This document shows positions 44,837 to 53,487 of a stretch of 64,000 nucleotides of DNA, one piece after another. The notes beneath the pieces were generated by a model. It searched no databases and was not told where the DNA came from. It worked only from the letters and a program-made list of their open reading frames with translations. Within the stretch, counting starts at the first letter, position 1. Each line of letters begins with the position of its first letter. This DNA comes from Niallia sp. Man26 (GTDB lineage: Bacteria > Bacillota > Bacilli > Bacillales > Cytobacillaceae), in assembly GCF_022049065.2 (NCBI RefSeq), contig NZ_CP095743.1, forward strand, positions 697,001-761,000, in the 5' to 3' direction. Made by a program: the position numbers and the translations under genes.

Positions 44837-45916
44837 TTAAGCGTTTTGCTGGAAGTCTTTCATAAATTGAGCTAAAGCCTCAACATGCTCTAATGGAACA
44901 GCGTTATAAATGGAAGCTCTGCAGCCGCCAACAGATCGATGGCCGTTCAGTCCCACAAATCCAGCAAGTTTAGCTTCATCCAGGAATTTTTTTGTCAGTT
45001 CATCAGATTGCAACGTGAACGTTACATTCATCTTAGAGCGGCTGTCTTTAACGGCATGGCCTTTGTAAAAACCTTCGCTGTTGTCAATGACATGATAAAG
45101 TGTTTCCGCTTTTTGGTTATTAATTGCTGCGATTCCTTCAATACCGCCTTGGTTTTCCGCCCACTTCAGCACAAGTGATAATAAATAAATAGCCAAAGTT
45201 GGAGGTGTATTGAATAAGGAGTTGCTGCTGGCATGTGTTTCATAGCTCAGCATCGTAGGAAGCTCTGGGTTCTTTTTAATGAGCTCCTTTTTTATGATAA
45301 CAACTGTAACACCTGATGGTCCTAGATTTTTTTGTGCACCAGCATAAATGATATCGAAGTTTTTGATATCAAGTGGTGTACTCAAAATATCGCTGGACAT
45401 ATCAGCAATCAATGGAACCTTCAACCCAGTCGGGAATTTATGCCATTGAGTTCCGTATATAGTATTATTCGTTGTAATATGAAGATATGCCGCATTCTCA
45501 GGAACTTCTATTTCTGCTGGATCAGGAATATACGTATAGTTATCATCTTTGCTTGAAACTGCAGTCTCTGTTTTTCCTACTTTTGCAGCTTCTTTAAGTG
45601 CTTTCTCCGCCCAGACGCCAGTAAGTGCATAATAACCTGTTTTATCATCTGCCAGAAGATTCATTGGCACCATAGTAAACTGCAGGCTTGCACCACCTTG
45701 GAGGAAGAGAATTTCATAATCATCCGGTATAGAAAGCAGGGATGCAAGCAGAGATTTTGCTTCATTATGGACTGCTTCATAGTCTTTGCTGCGATGGCTG
45801 AGCTCCATTATGGACATGCCTGTATTGTTGAAATCCATCCAGCTTTTTTGTGCCTCCTGCAATACCCATTCTGGCAATGCTGCAGGACCAGCATTAAAGT
45901 TATACGCGCGTTTCAT
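44837..45916 (-). CDS. serC: Phosphoserine aminotransferase SerC
   Basis: A 359-residue PLP enzyme. It begins with the class signature YNFNAGPAALPEWVL and has the PLP lysine in YAGAQKNLGPSG (about Lys196) and the C-terminal GHRSVGGCRASIYNA. It converts 3-phosphohydroxypyruvate plus glutamate to phosphoserine in the serine pathway, and also acts in pyridoxal phosphate synthesis in some bacteria. AAGGAGG precedes the ATG. It ends at a strong terminator. Confidence 0.96.
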   Translation of the reverse strand: MKRAYNFNAGPAALPEWVLQEAQKSWMDFNNTGMSIMELSHRSKDYEAVHNEAKSLLASLLSIPDDYEILFLQGGASLQFTMVPMNLLADDKTGYYALTGVWAEKALKEAAKVGKTETAVSSKDDNYTYIPDPAEIEVPENAAYLHITTNNTIYGTQWHKFPTGLKVPLIADMSSDILSTPLDIKNFDIIYAGAQKNLGPSGVTVVIIKKELIKKNPELPTMLSYETHASSNSLFNTPPTLAIYLLSLVLKWAENQGGIEGIAAINNQKAETLYHVIDNSEGFYKGHAVKDSRSKMNVTFTLQSDELTKKFLDEAKLAGFVGLNGHRSVGGCRASIYNAVPLEHVEALAQFMKDFQQNA

Positions 45917-46171
45917 GTTTTTTCCTCCTTGTGCTTTTACTACGATTTTGATTGGAAGTTTACCCTTATACTATCAAATTGTGAAGATTTGTACAGATAA
46001 AAAAAGCAGCCTTAAAGCGAATTTCACTGCTTCAAAGCTGCTGTTGTTACATTACGAAAATAATATATGTGTTGGAATACTCGAAAATCCAATGTGTAAA
46101 TCATTGATAACGATTTCATGAAGCTATTGGATAATAGCTTTTTTATGTAGAAATTTTTTAAAATTTTCTGT

Positions 46172-46591
46172 TTACAGCTTTTCTTTAATGTCATTTGCAA
46201 TTTGGGAAAGCTGTTCATCAGAATATGCGTCGAAGTTCGTTTTCCAAACGGCTCCAAAGCCATCGCCTTTTCCGTAGCGGGGAATAAGGTGCATATGATA
46301 ATGGAATACAGATTGACCTGCTTTTTCACCATTATTATTAAGTGTATTCAGCCCTACCGGCTCAAAAGCTGCTTTTAATCCGTTTGCGATAGAAGGGACA
46401 ACTTCAAATAAGTTTTTAGCAATTTCAGGCGTTAATTCATAAAGATCTTTTACATGCGTTTTCGGAATAACTAAAGTATGGCCCTTTGTTACTTGGCTGA
46501 TATCTAAAAATGCAACAACATGCTCGTTTTCGAATACTTTTTTGGCAGGAATTTCCCCTGCAACAATCTTGCAGAAAATACAATCACTCAT
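46172..46591 (-). CDS. hit: HIT-family nucleotide hydrolase/transferase Hit
   Basis: A 139-residue histidine-triad protein with an N-terminal CIFCKIVAGEIP and the triad VFHYHMHLIPR (His-x-His-x-His). It acts on nucleoside phosphoramidates or dinucleotides by family analogy. The position next to ecsA, transcribed in the opposite direction, is as in B. subtilis. GGAG lies 8 bases before the ATG. Confidence 0.93.
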   Translation of the reverse strand: MSDCIFCKIVAGEIPAKKVFENEHVVAFLDISQVTKGHTLVIPKTHVKDLYELTPEIAKNLFEVVPSIANGLKAAFEPVGLNTLNNNGEKAGQSVFHYHMHLIPRYGKGDGFGAVWKTNFDAYSDEQLSQIANDIKEKL

Positions 46592-46650
46592 TAACAATTT
46601 CTCCTTTTCCTGTTCATTTTTCTATTTATTTTATCATAGAGAGGAAATTC

Positions 46651-46693
46651 TAAAAACAAAAAACAGAGACAGGATCAAGAGATCCTGCCTCGT
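46651..46693 (-). terminator. Minus-strand terminator of the candidate small RNA
   Basis: On the minus strand AGGCAGGATC/GATCCTGTCT pairs fully (one G-U) around TCTT and is followed by CTGTTTTTTGTTTTT. The plus-strand form has a mismatch and no T run, so the orientation is clear. No protein gene on this strand lies upstream to need it. Confidence 0.82.
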
Positions 46694-47100
46694 TGAAGAG
46701 GAACTTCTTATTGCGCTCGATTAAAGGTCATTCTCTTTGATAAACACCTCATTTAATAATGAATTGTTTTCTATGAGAAAAATCGATCATTGTTCAAACG
46801 AACCATCCCCTTAAATTAGGTCTTTATATGCGTTAACGTATAAAGAATAGATGACAGTCTGCGACACCACACCTCATTCCGTAATGGAATTTTTAACTAC
46901 TTGGATAAGCAACTATTGGTGTATTGATCTTCTGGTATACTTAACAAATAATGCAAGCTAACCATCCCCTTGTTTTGAACGAATGGAAGTTTCAGTTGAT
47001 TATTTAATCTAAATAATCTTTTGCAAACACCTCATTTTTATTATTGAATTGGTTCAACAATATTTAAGTGGTGCCCCTCTTCAATAATTAGAATGTCCGT
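46651..47100 (-). ncRNA. Candidate repeated small RNA locus between hit and ecsA
   Basis: A gene-free stretch with three related units, read on the minus strand as a G-rich AAGGGGATGG (or AGAGGGGCACC) motif followed 60-90 bases later by a small A/T hairpin and AATGAGGTGT. Units are at 47082-47025, 46971-46868 and 46812-46742. A promoter-like pair lies at 47137-47109 and a well-formed terminator at 46693-46651, both on the minus strand, with no protein gene between. Short ORFs exist (up to 22 codons) but without suitable ribosome sites. I know of no named family that matches. Confidence 0.5.
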
Positions 47101-47108
47101 TATGGAGA

Positions 47109-47137
47109 TATATATACACAAAAAAATAAAAAGCCAA
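47109..47137 (-). promoter_or_regulatory. Promoter-like sequence for the candidate small RNA
   Basis: On the minus strand TTGGCT (47137-47132), 17 bases, TATATA (47114-47109). Moderate match; transcription would start near 47100 and be divergent from ecsA. Confidence 0.4.
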
Positions 47138-47206
47138 GGAAAAATTTCAAATTAACGCTGTTTGTTGATAAACTATAGGTAATACATAAGTGGAGGTACG
47201 TTATTG

Positions 47207-47947
47207 ATGACGCTTTTGGAAGTGAAGAATTTAACGGGGGGTTATACCCGTAACCCGGTTTTAAAAGATATTTCCTTTTCGATTGCTTCAAATGAGATTG
47301 TTGGCCTGATTGGATTAAACGGGGCGGGAAAGAGCACGACAATACGCCATATAATCGGGTTAATGGAGCCGCATAAAGGAGAAATAAAAATAAATGGCAG
47401 CAGTTTTGAAAGTGACAAGGATGCTTACCGCAAGCAGTTTACATTTGTTCCAGAAACACCGATTTTATATGATGAGCTGACATTAGAGGAGCATTTAAGA
47501 ATGACGGCGATGGCATATGGTATCTCGGAAGAGCAATATAAAGCAAGAATGCCAAAGCTTCTTAAAGAATTCCGAATGGAAAAAAGATTAAAATGGTTTC
47601 CAGCTCACTTTTCCAAAGGGATGAAACAGAAGGTGATGATTATGTGTGCCTTCCTAGTTCAGCCTTCTTTATATATCGTCGATGAGCCCTTCGTTGGACT
47701 TGATCCTCTTGGAATTCAATCGCTCCTTGACATGATGAAGCGAATGAAGGAAGAAGGAGCAGGCATCCTTATGTCGACACATATCCTTGCCACAGCGGAG
47801 CGATATTGCGACAGAATCATCATTCTTCATGAAGGCAAAATTAAATGTGCCGGGACAATGGAGGAGCTAAAGCAGGAATTCCAAATGCCAAATGCAACCC
47901 TGGATGATATATATATCCGGCTGACAAAGGAAGAGAGCCATGATTGA
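47207..47947 (+). CDS. ecsA: ABC transporter ATPase EcsA
   Basis: A 246-residue ATPase closely matching B. subtilis EcsA: LLEVKNLTGGYTRNPVL at the start, Walker A GLNGAGKSTT, signature HFSKGMKQK and Walker B LYIVDEPFVGLDP. EcsAB affects secretion, protein processing, regulated intramembrane proteolysis and competence in B. subtilis. The ATG at 47207 is 10 bases after GGAGG, with TTG at 47204 as an alternative. It overlaps ecsB by 8 bases. Confidence 0.95.
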   Translation: MTLLEVKNLTGGYTRNPVLKDISFSIASNEIVGLIGLNGAGKSTTIRHIIGLMEPHKGEIKINGSSFESDKDAYRKQFTFVPETPILYDELTLEEHLRMTAMAYGISEEQYKARMPKLLKEFRMEKRLKWFPAHFSKGMKQKVMIMCAFLVQPSLYIVDEPFVGLDPLGIQSLLDMMKRMKEEGAGILMSTHILATAERYCDRIIILHEGKIKCAGTMEELKQEFQMPNATLDDIYIRLTKEESHD

Positions 47948-49157
47948 ATTCAGTGAGAAGCAGCTGTGGAGAGACAGGTTAAGCTCTACAGTGAAGGAAT
48001 ATGTTCGCTATTTACGCTATATTTTAAATGGGCATCTAGTTCTAGTCCTTGTATTTTTATTAGGGGCGGGTTCTTATTATTATCAAGAGTGGCTTAAAGG
48101 GATTTCTAAAGGTTTTCCGGCTGCGATAATCATGAGCCTGTTGCTCGCATTACTCGTAACAAAAAGCCCAATTTATACGTTTTTAAAGGATGCTGACAGA
48201 ATCTTTCTGATTCCTGTCGAGTCAAGAATGAGGAAATACTTTATCAACTGCATGCTGGTCAGCTTTATTTTCCAAGTTTATATCCTTTTAATGGGTCTTG
48301 GCATTTTAATGCCGCTGTATGCCAGTGTGAACGATGGGCAGTTTAATCGTTTTTGGTATTTCTTCCTTATTTTAAGTATTGTAAAAGGTGTAAACTTACT
48401 AATACGCTGGCAAGTTCAGCATTTTGTTAATGCGAGTCATCATACAACAGACACACTTATCCGTTTTTGCATAAATTTAGTTATCTTGTTTTTGCTTTTC
48501 TCTAATGCCTCGCCTCTGTTTGTGCTGGCTGTCCTTGTAATCCCTGTTCTACTGCTTGTCTATTATCAGAAGGCAACAAAACATATGGGTATTAAATGGG
48601 AATATTTAATCGCACAAGATGAAAAGCGTATGGCTGGTTTTTACCAGTTGGCAAATATGTTCACAGATGTGCCTCATCTGCGGAACCGAATTAAGAGAAG
48701 GAAGCTTTTAGATGTTTTCGTATCCAAAATAAGCTATAAGCAAGAGCTTGTATTCAGCCATCTGTATTGGCGGACCTTCTTCCGTTCAGGTGATTATTTA
48801 GGTCTGTCCGTCAGGCTAACAGTTATAGGCGGAATTGCGTTGTTTTTCCTTTCCTTTGGAATGGGACAAGTGTTGCTTGCGGTCTTGTTCTTATATTTGA
48901 CAGGTCTTCAGCTTATGCCATTGTGGAACGCCTATCAAGATAAGTTATGGATCAGTCTTTATCCGCTGTCCATTGATATGCGTAAATCTTCCTTTAAAAA
49001 GACAATCAGCACTGTTCTTTACTTGCAAGGGATTATATTGTCAGCTGTTGTAGCATTAAAGGGAGATTTCACGGCAGGTCTTATGACGCTTATCGCAAGT
49101 GTTGTTTTCACCTTTGTCTTTGTCTCTCTCTATATGAATAAAAAACTTCAGGCATGA
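47940..49157 (+). CDS. ecsB: ABC transporter membrane subunit EcsB
   Basis: A 405-residue membrane protein (408 in B. subtilis) with about ten hydrophobic segments in two groups separated by a soluble stretch (about residues 215-275). It starts with the typical WRDRLSSTVKEYVRYLRYI. It is the membrane part of the Ecs transporter, coupled to ecsA by an 8-base overlap, and is followed by a terminator. Confidence 0.94.
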   Translation: MIEFSEKQLWRDRLSSTVKEYVRYLRYILNGHLVLVLVFLLGAGSYYYQEWLKGISKGFPAAIIMSLLLALLVTKSPIYTFLKDADRIFLIPVESRMRKYFINCMLVSFIFQVYILLMGLGILMPLYASVNDGQFNRFWYFFLILSIVKGVNLLIRWQVQHFVNASHHTTDTLIRFCINLVILFLLFSNASPLFVLAVLVIPVLLLVYYQKATKHMGIKWEYLIAQDEKRMAGFYQLANMFTDVPHLRNRIKRRKLLDVFVSKISYKQELVFSHLYWRTFFRSGDYLGLSVRLTVIGGIALFFLSFGMGQVLLAVLFLYLTGLQLMPLWNAYQDKLWISLYPLSIDMRKSSFKKTISTVLYLQGIILSAVVALKGDFTAGLMTLIASVVFTFVFVSLYMNKKLQA

Positions 49158-49166
49158 TGTCTGCTT

Positions 49167-49194
49167 TAAAAACTCCAGCTAGGAGTTTTTTTTG
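49167..49194 (+). terminator. Intrinsic terminator after ecsB
   Basis: AAAAACTCC/GGAGTTTTT with a short loop, extended by further T residues. Confidence 0.85.
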
Positions 49195-49262
49195 CGAAGT
49201 TTACGGCATAGGGAACAATTAAATGAATAATACGTATGTATAGGTTAAAGGGAGTGAAACAG

Positions 49263-49982
49263 ATGAAGGACTATGAAAGCAATGTCAGACAAGAAGTAAA
49301 GGACTGGAAAAGACGTATTCTAAAAAGACCTACCATGCTTAATCGAGTATCTAAAAAGGCACAGACCAAAATGAATGGTTATATTCCTCAAAAGGTTCAT
49401 CAAGTCATAACGGAAGCAATTAAGCAGATGATAACAGGCACACTTGCCGGCACAAATAAAATAACGAAGAAACCATCGTCCTCTGAAAGAACATTAAAAG
49501 CATTGGATGAAGAGATGGACAAAAAAATCACTCAGTTTCAAAAAGCAGCAGCAGTAGAAGGAGCGGGAACTGGAGCAGGTGGTATTCTTGTCGGATTGGC
49601 TGATTTTCCGCTGCTGTTAGCAATAAAGATGAAATTCTTAATGGAGTCAGCATCATTGTATGGACATGATCCAGAGGAGTATGAAGAAAGAGTGTTTTCG
49701 CTGTATGTCTTTCAACTTGCCTTTTCTAGTGAAGACAGAAAACAGGAATTAATAGAAATTATTGAAAATTGGGATGCAAAGAAGGAAGAAGTGCTAAAGC
49801 TAAATTGGCAGGAGCTTCAGCAAGAATACAGAGATTATATCGATTTCGTGAAGATGCTGCAGTTAGTTCCAGTAATTGGTGCTGCTGTTGGAGCAGTGGC
49901 TAATTATAATCTTTTGGAACAGCTTGGGGAAACGGCAAAAAACTGCTACAGAATTAGGCATTTTAACAAAAATCACGAGTGA
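49263..49982 (+). CDS. ecsC: EcsC-family protein
   Basis: A 239-residue protein of the EcsC family, close to B. subtilis EcsC (236). Amphipathic helices and glycine-rich hydrophobic stretches (EGAGTGAGGILVGLADFPLLLAI) suggest membrane association. Its role is unknown. The ATG at 49263 follows AAAGGGAGTG; earlier starts lack a site. A terminator separates it from ecsB, but some readthrough is likely. Confidence 0.92.
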   Translation: MKDYESNVRQEVKDWKRRILKRPTMLNRVSKKAQTKMNGYIPQKVHQVITEAIKQMITGTLAGTNKITKKPSSSERTLKALDEEMDKKITQFQKAAAVEGAGTGAGGILVGLADFPLLLAIKMKFLMESASLYGHDPEEYEERVFSLYVFQLAFSSEDRKQELIEIIENWDAKKEEVLKLNWQELQQEYRDYIDFVKMLQLVPVIGAAVGAVANYNLLEQLGETAKNCYRIRHFNKNHE

Positions 49983-50090
49983 TACCCTCATATTGGGAGG
50001 AAGCAAAATTACCTGTAAACCATATTTCCACGAAAAGAAAGATTTGATAAAATAGGCAATAAAAAGCAATCTTTACTTACGGAGGAAAAA

Positions 50091-50747
50091 ATGACCATCA
50101 GGAAATCGAAAACAGCTTTGGCTTTAGTGGCATTATCATTGTTTATTTTTATTTATTTTGTTTCTGTAATAGCAAAAGGAAAAGACTTGTTTTTTGATGG
50201 AAGCATCCAAAAGACTATAATGGATTTATTCCCTGAAGGCACTCATTCTTTCTTTGAATTTATCTCAGCATTTGGTGATAAAATAGGCATTGGTGCAATC
50301 GCGATAATTGTTCTAGTATGGCTATGGATAAGAAAAAAGGATTATTTAGGAATGGCAGCCTTTGTGCTTAGCGTTGGTCTTGGCAATGAATTCAACAAAA
50401 TCGTTAAAGACGCAATCGCCCGCCCGAGACCGCATTTTCATGATATTGCCGACGCAGACAGCATGAGCTTTCCAAGCGGCCATGCAATGGTTGGCTTTGT
50501 CTTATATATGTTTATCGCCTACCTAATCGCAAGGAAATTAAAAGGAAGCACACAAAAATGGCTAGTTACCGCTGCCGCCTTTCTGTTTATCCTGCTGATA
50601 GGAGTAAGCAGAGTAGTCCTCGGCGCCCACTTTCCATCCGATGTAATCGGCGGCTACGCATTAGGGCTAATTTGGCTGTATTTGTGGATTGCTCTTTATG
50701 AAGTGCTACAGGTAAAACTTACTAAGCGAGTAAAGATAAGAACATAA
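50091..50747 (+). CDS. PAP2-family phosphatase, possible undecaprenyl-pyrophosphate phosphatase
   Basis: A 218-residue membrane phosphatase with five or six helices. The PAP2 motifs are complete: KDAIARPRPHF (C1), SFPSGHAMVGF (C2) and SRVVLGAHFPSDVIGG (C3). Relatives such as YodM and BcrC hydrolyse phosphatidylglycerophosphate or undecaprenyl pyrophosphate at the outer membrane face. The exact lipid substrate is not evident. It is the last intact chromosomal gene before the prophage junction. Confidence 0.9.
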   Translation: MTIRKSKTALALVALSLFIFIYFVSVIAKGKDLFFDGSIQKTIMDLFPEGTHSFFEFISAFGDKIGIGAIAIIVLVWLWIRKKDYLGMAAFVLSVGLGNEFNKIVKDAIARPRPHFHDIADADSMSFPSGHAMVGFVLYMFIAYLIARKLKGSTQKWLVTAAAFLFILLIGVSRVVLGAHFPSDVIGGYALGLIWLYLWIALYEVLQVKLTKRVKIRT

Positions 50748-50768
50748 TTTTTTAGCTTCTTACAAGCA

Positions 50769-50808
50769 GAAGCTCCATCTATCCTTCACATAGATGGAGC
50801 TTTTTTTA
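50769..50808. terminator. Terminator after the PAP2 gene
   Basis: AGCTCCATCTAT/ATAGATGGAGCT with a 7-base loop and TTTTTTT on the plus side; it also abuts the stop codon of the interrupted minus-strand gene. Confidence 0.92.
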
Positions 50809-50961
50809 TATCAGTATTATGGCCACAATCGTCGTAACGAATAAGCCGACAGCAACGGGGATAAGATTCCGTCTTGCAAGCTCGAACGGATCGACGTTAC
50901 AGATGGCAGCAGCGGGGATTAGGGCCCAGGGAACTAGTGTACCTCCGCCGACAAAAGACAT
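50806..50961 (-). pseudogene. 3' remnant of a yhfA-like membrane protein gene, cut by the prophage
   Basis: Fifty-one codons ending at TAA (50806-50808): SFVGGGTLVPWALIPAAAIC, then a polar stretch and a hydrophobic C-terminal helix. It reads like the end of a polytopic transporter and fits the C-terminus of YhfA, which follows ecsC and yhaA in B. subtilis. The upstream part is missing: the sequence changes to the phage integrase tail within a few bases of 50961. The 5' portion should lie at the other prophage end, outside the window. Confidence 0.7.
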
Positions 50962-50968
50962 TTAGTTA
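50950..50968. other. Probable attL junction of the prophage
   Basis: The yhfA-like reading frame stops being recognisable around 50955-50962 and the integrase stop codon lies at 50966-50968. Large serine integrases usually sit beside their attachment site with a 2-base crossover core, so the site is expected here. The core cannot be fixed without attR. Confidence 0.55.
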
Positions 50969-52390
50969 TTTAGCAGAAACAATAATTATTTTTCTTGATG
51001 CCCCTGTACCTCGTTTATATTCATCTTCCGTATCTATTACTAATTGATTGAAGATTGTACTTATAATTTGTTTTCTTTCTTGATCATTAGCATCATTCCA
51101 AAGAGAATGGATATTTTCCAAAATTACTTTTATTTCTTCAGTATCAGTATTGTTTGCTTTTTGATAATTATAGATTTCTTCAGTAAGTTGCTTTTCTTGC
51201 AGACGAAGGTTTTCAGTTTTTGCGATTAATTCATTAATACTTATAACATCATTTTCAAACATAACTTTTTGCTTTTTCATTAGCTTTTGAATAAGTTTCA
51301 GTTCATTTTCCAATTCAGTTATTTTTTGTTGAGAGATATTATTTAAAGTGGTATCACCAATTATTTGCTTTGTTATTACTTCAAGCGAACTAAGTACAGT
51401 TGAAACTAAGTTATCTTCTTTGATAATATGGCTAGTACATTTCTTTCCTGCTTTTTTACCAGAACAACGATAAGTTTTAACTCCTTGAGACCCCTTATGC
51501 CCTGACATTGACGAGCCGCATCGCGCGCATCTAAGAACGGATGAGAAGTAATAATTACTAGTCTCTCTCTTCCCACCAAAAGTTCTTCTTTTATCAAGTA
51601 TATCCTGCAATGACCAAAATTCTTCTCTGTGAACTATACGGCTGTGTTGCCCATCATATAAGGTTTGTTGGCGGGGAGGTTTCTTGGAGTCTTTTGGGTC
51701 ATTGAAGGTTAAATAGCCAGCATATATGGGGTTATTAGCAATGTCTCTAACGGTATCGACATGCCAATCTCCACCTTTTCTTGTAGTAAACCCTTGTTCA
51801 GTTATTTTTTTTGCAATTGAGTAAAATCCTAAAGTTCTTGAAAGGTGGAAAATATACTTGATTAATGGCTCTTCATCTTCATTAATTTCTAATTCTTTAT
51901 TAACAATTTTATATCCATAAGGTGCCATGCCACCTTTCCACTTTCCTAACTTTGTTTTCTTTTCCATACCTAATTTAACTCGTTCTGCCGTATTTTCTCT
52001 TTCCCACTGTGCGATAGCTGCTACTAAAGTGATAAATAATCTTCCCATAGCATTAGTAGTGTCGTATACCTCAGTAGCACTTTTAAACATGCAATTATGT
52101 TCATCAAGGATTTTTAATATTTCATAAAGATCTAAAACAGAACGAGTTAATCTATCTAGTCGATAGACCAGTAAGACATCTATATTTTCATTTTTTATTC
52201 GATTCATCATTTCTTTAAATTGAGGTCTGTTAAGATCTTTTGCAGAGTATCCATCATCAATAAAAGTATCAATTAAGCTCCACTCTTGAGAGACACAATA
52301 AGCTTCGAGTCTTTCTATTTGTGCAGCAATGGAATAGCCGTGTTTAGCTTGTTCGTCTGTAGATACCCTAATATAGGCTACACACTTCAT
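50966..52390 (-). CDS. Large serine recombinase (phage integrase)
   Basis: A 474-residue large serine integrase. The N-terminal resolvase domain has the catalytic Ser10 in YIRVSTDEQ and the RLDRLTRSVLDLY motif. A recombinase domain spans about residues 155-265, and a zinc ribbon CARCGSSMSG...CSGKKAGKKC is near residue 295. A coiled coil (about 365-420) follows and ends in a basic tail. It catalyses integration and, with a directionality factor, excision. GGAGG precedes the ATG. Confidence 0.95.
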   Translation of the reverse strand: MKCVAYIRVSTDEQAKHGYSIAAQIERLEAYCVSQEWSLIDTFIDDGYSAKDLNRPQFKEMMNRIKNENIDVLLVYRLDRLTRSVLDLYEILKILDEHNCMFKSATEVYDTTNAMGRLFITLVAAIAQWERENTAERVKLGMEKKTKLGKWKGGMAPYGYKIVNKELEINEDEEPLIKYIFHLSRTLGFYSIAKKITEQGFTTRKGGDWHVDTVRDIANNPIYAGYLTFNDPKDSKKPPRQQTLYDGQHSRIVHREEFWSLQDILDKRRTFGGKRETSNYYFSSVLRCARCGSSMSGHKGSQGVKTYRCSGKKAGKKCTSHIIKEDNLVSTVLSSLEVITKQIIGDTTLNNISQQKITELENELKLIQKLMKKQKVMFENDVISINELIAKTENLRLQEKQLTEEIYNYQKANNTDTEEIKVILENIHSLWNDANDQERKQIISTIFNQLVIDTEDEYKRGTGASRKIIIVSAK

Positions 52391-52402
52391 GAAAAACTCC
52401 TC

Positions 52403-53056
52403 CTAGAATTTAATGTCAAGTGGTGCCATATACCAGACTAATTTTCCTTTTATTGAAACTGGGCAATGATCCATGTCTTTATCACTATAGAATTGTGTTT
52501 TGTGTTCTGGATTATAACTTAGAGGTTCTAAAGTGACTCCATCTTGATGTTTAAATACTCTTTTTAAAGTTGCATCATAACCATTGACTGCTACAGCAGC
52601 AATATCTCCATTACTTATTTCAATAGTAGGATCTAATAAAGCTAATGCACCTTCTGGGATAACTTTATTCATACTGTCACCAATAACTTCTAATAAGAAT
52701 GCATCAGGATATGTTTCTCCAACTTCTCTAGGAACATTTACAAGGTCTTGTACCTCAATCATTTCTAAAGGCACACCAGCTGAAATTGAACCTAACAAAG
52801 GCATCTTAATTGAATCAATACCATGAGGGGCAGAAGAGCCAATAGAAGTAACATTATCTTTTTTATCCTCAATAATATCACTCTTTAAGATCCCGAAATG
52901 ATCTGCAATCTTTTGGATTGTCCCCATTCTTGGAGTTTTAAGTTCACTTTCCCAAGTAGATACTGCTTTATCAGAAACGCCAATTATGTTAGCTAACTGT
53001 TCTTGGGTAAGATTATGTTGTTCTCTCAACCTTTTAATATTTTTACCAATACTCAC
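52403..53056 (-). CDS. LexA/CI-like phage repressor (XRE plus S24 peptidase)
   Basis: A 217-residue lysogeny repressor. The helix-turn-helix covers residues 4-60 (LTQEQLANIIGVSDKAVSTWE). The C-terminal S24 domain has a self-cleavage Ala93-Gly94 (SAGVP), nucleophile Ser128 (GDSMN) and general base Lys165 (DATLKRV), so RecA-stimulated autocleavage and SOS induction of the prophage are expected. Its promoter has an operator in the spacer, indicating autoregulation. Confidence 0.94.
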   Translation of the reverse strand: MSIGKNIKRLREQHNLTQEQLANIIGVSDKAVSTWESELKTPRMGTIQKIADHFGILKSDIIEDKKDNVTSIGSSAPHGIDSIKMPLLGSISAGVPLEMIEVQDLVNVPREVGETYPDAFLLEVIGDSMNKVIPEGALALLDPTIEISNGDIAAVAVNGYDATLKRVFKHQDGVTLEPLSYNPEHKTQFYSDKDMDHCPVSIKGKLVWYMAPLDIKF

Positions 53057-53088
53057 TTTAATGACCTCCGACCTAATTTATATCCTTA

Positions 53089-53117
53089 ATTCTATACTAA
53101 AAGTAGAATACATTCAA
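53089..53117 (-). promoter_or_regulatory. Repressor promoter with operator O1 in the spacer
   Basis: On the minus strand TTGAAT (53117-53112), 17 bases, TAGAAT (53094-53089). The spacer contains the operator ATTCTACTTTTAGTAT (about 53109-53094). The same design is found in the divergent promoter. Confidence 0.68.
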
Positions 53118-53132
53118 TAGAATGTCCAAAAA

Positions 53133-53153
53133 ATTCTACTTTTAGTTAGAAAA
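53133..53153. promoter_or_regulatory. Phage operator O2 between the divergent promoters
   Basis: ATTCTACTTTTAGTTAGAA, a variant of the inverted repeat TCTACT-TTT-AGTAGA, located between the leftward and rightward promoters. Confidence 0.65.
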
Positions 53154-53190
53154 TAAACACAAAATGAATATTTTTTTATAATTTTGTTTG

Positions 53191-53219
53191 TTGACATTCT
53201 ACTTTTAGTAGAGTAATAT
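53191..53219 (+). promoter_or_regulatory. Early rightward promoter with operator O3 in the spacer
   Basis: TTGACA, a 17-base spacer and TAATAT. The spacer is almost wholly the operator TTCTACTTTTAGTAGAG, so repressor binding would directly block polymerase. Confidence 0.82.
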
Positions 53220-53253
53220 GTGGTTGTGAAGCGAAAGAAGTGAGGTGAGATAC

Positions 53254-53487
53254 ATGAATATCACTTTAAAGCAAGCTAGGTTACTCAAAGGGTTAACTCA
53301 AAAAGAGGTTGCTTCAAAATTAGGTGTACACGTGCATACTTACAGTAAAATGGAGAAATGTCCTGATGATGTTACTGTAGGCGATGCCAAAAAGATCAGT
53401 GAAATTTTAGAGTTTAGTTACGATTTTATTTTTTTTAACGCCAACTCTACTTTTAGTAGAATTAACGGCAGTAACTCTACTTCCTAA
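53254..53487 (+). CDS. Cro-like XRE-family regulator
   Basis: A 77-residue protein, essentially one helix-turn-helix domain (LKQARLLKGLTQKEVASKLGV and TYSKMEK), first gene of the rightward early operon. GAGGTG lies 9 bases before the ATG. By position it is the lytic counterpart of the repressor. The 3' coding end (53444-53487) contains one operator copy and part of another. Confidence 0.87.
   Translation: MNITLKQARLLKGLTQKEVASKLGVHVHTYSKMEKCPDDVTVGDAKKISEILEFSYDFIFFNANSTFSRINGSNSTS
53444..53463. promoter_or_regulatory. Phage operator O4 inside the cro-like gene
   Basis: ACTCTACTTTTAGTAGAATT carries the same inverted repeat as the promoter operators but lies in the 3' end of the cro-like coding sequence. 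Confidence 0.62.

Noticed and set aside
46742..46971. Short ORFs starting at GGGGATGGTT in the repeated locus (11 and 22 codons)
   Set aside because: The G-run touches the ATG directly, too close for a ribosome site, and the peptides are unrelated between copies.
46742..47082. CRISPR-like array
   Set aside because: Only three imperfect units with uneven spacing and no constant repeat length; no cas genes.
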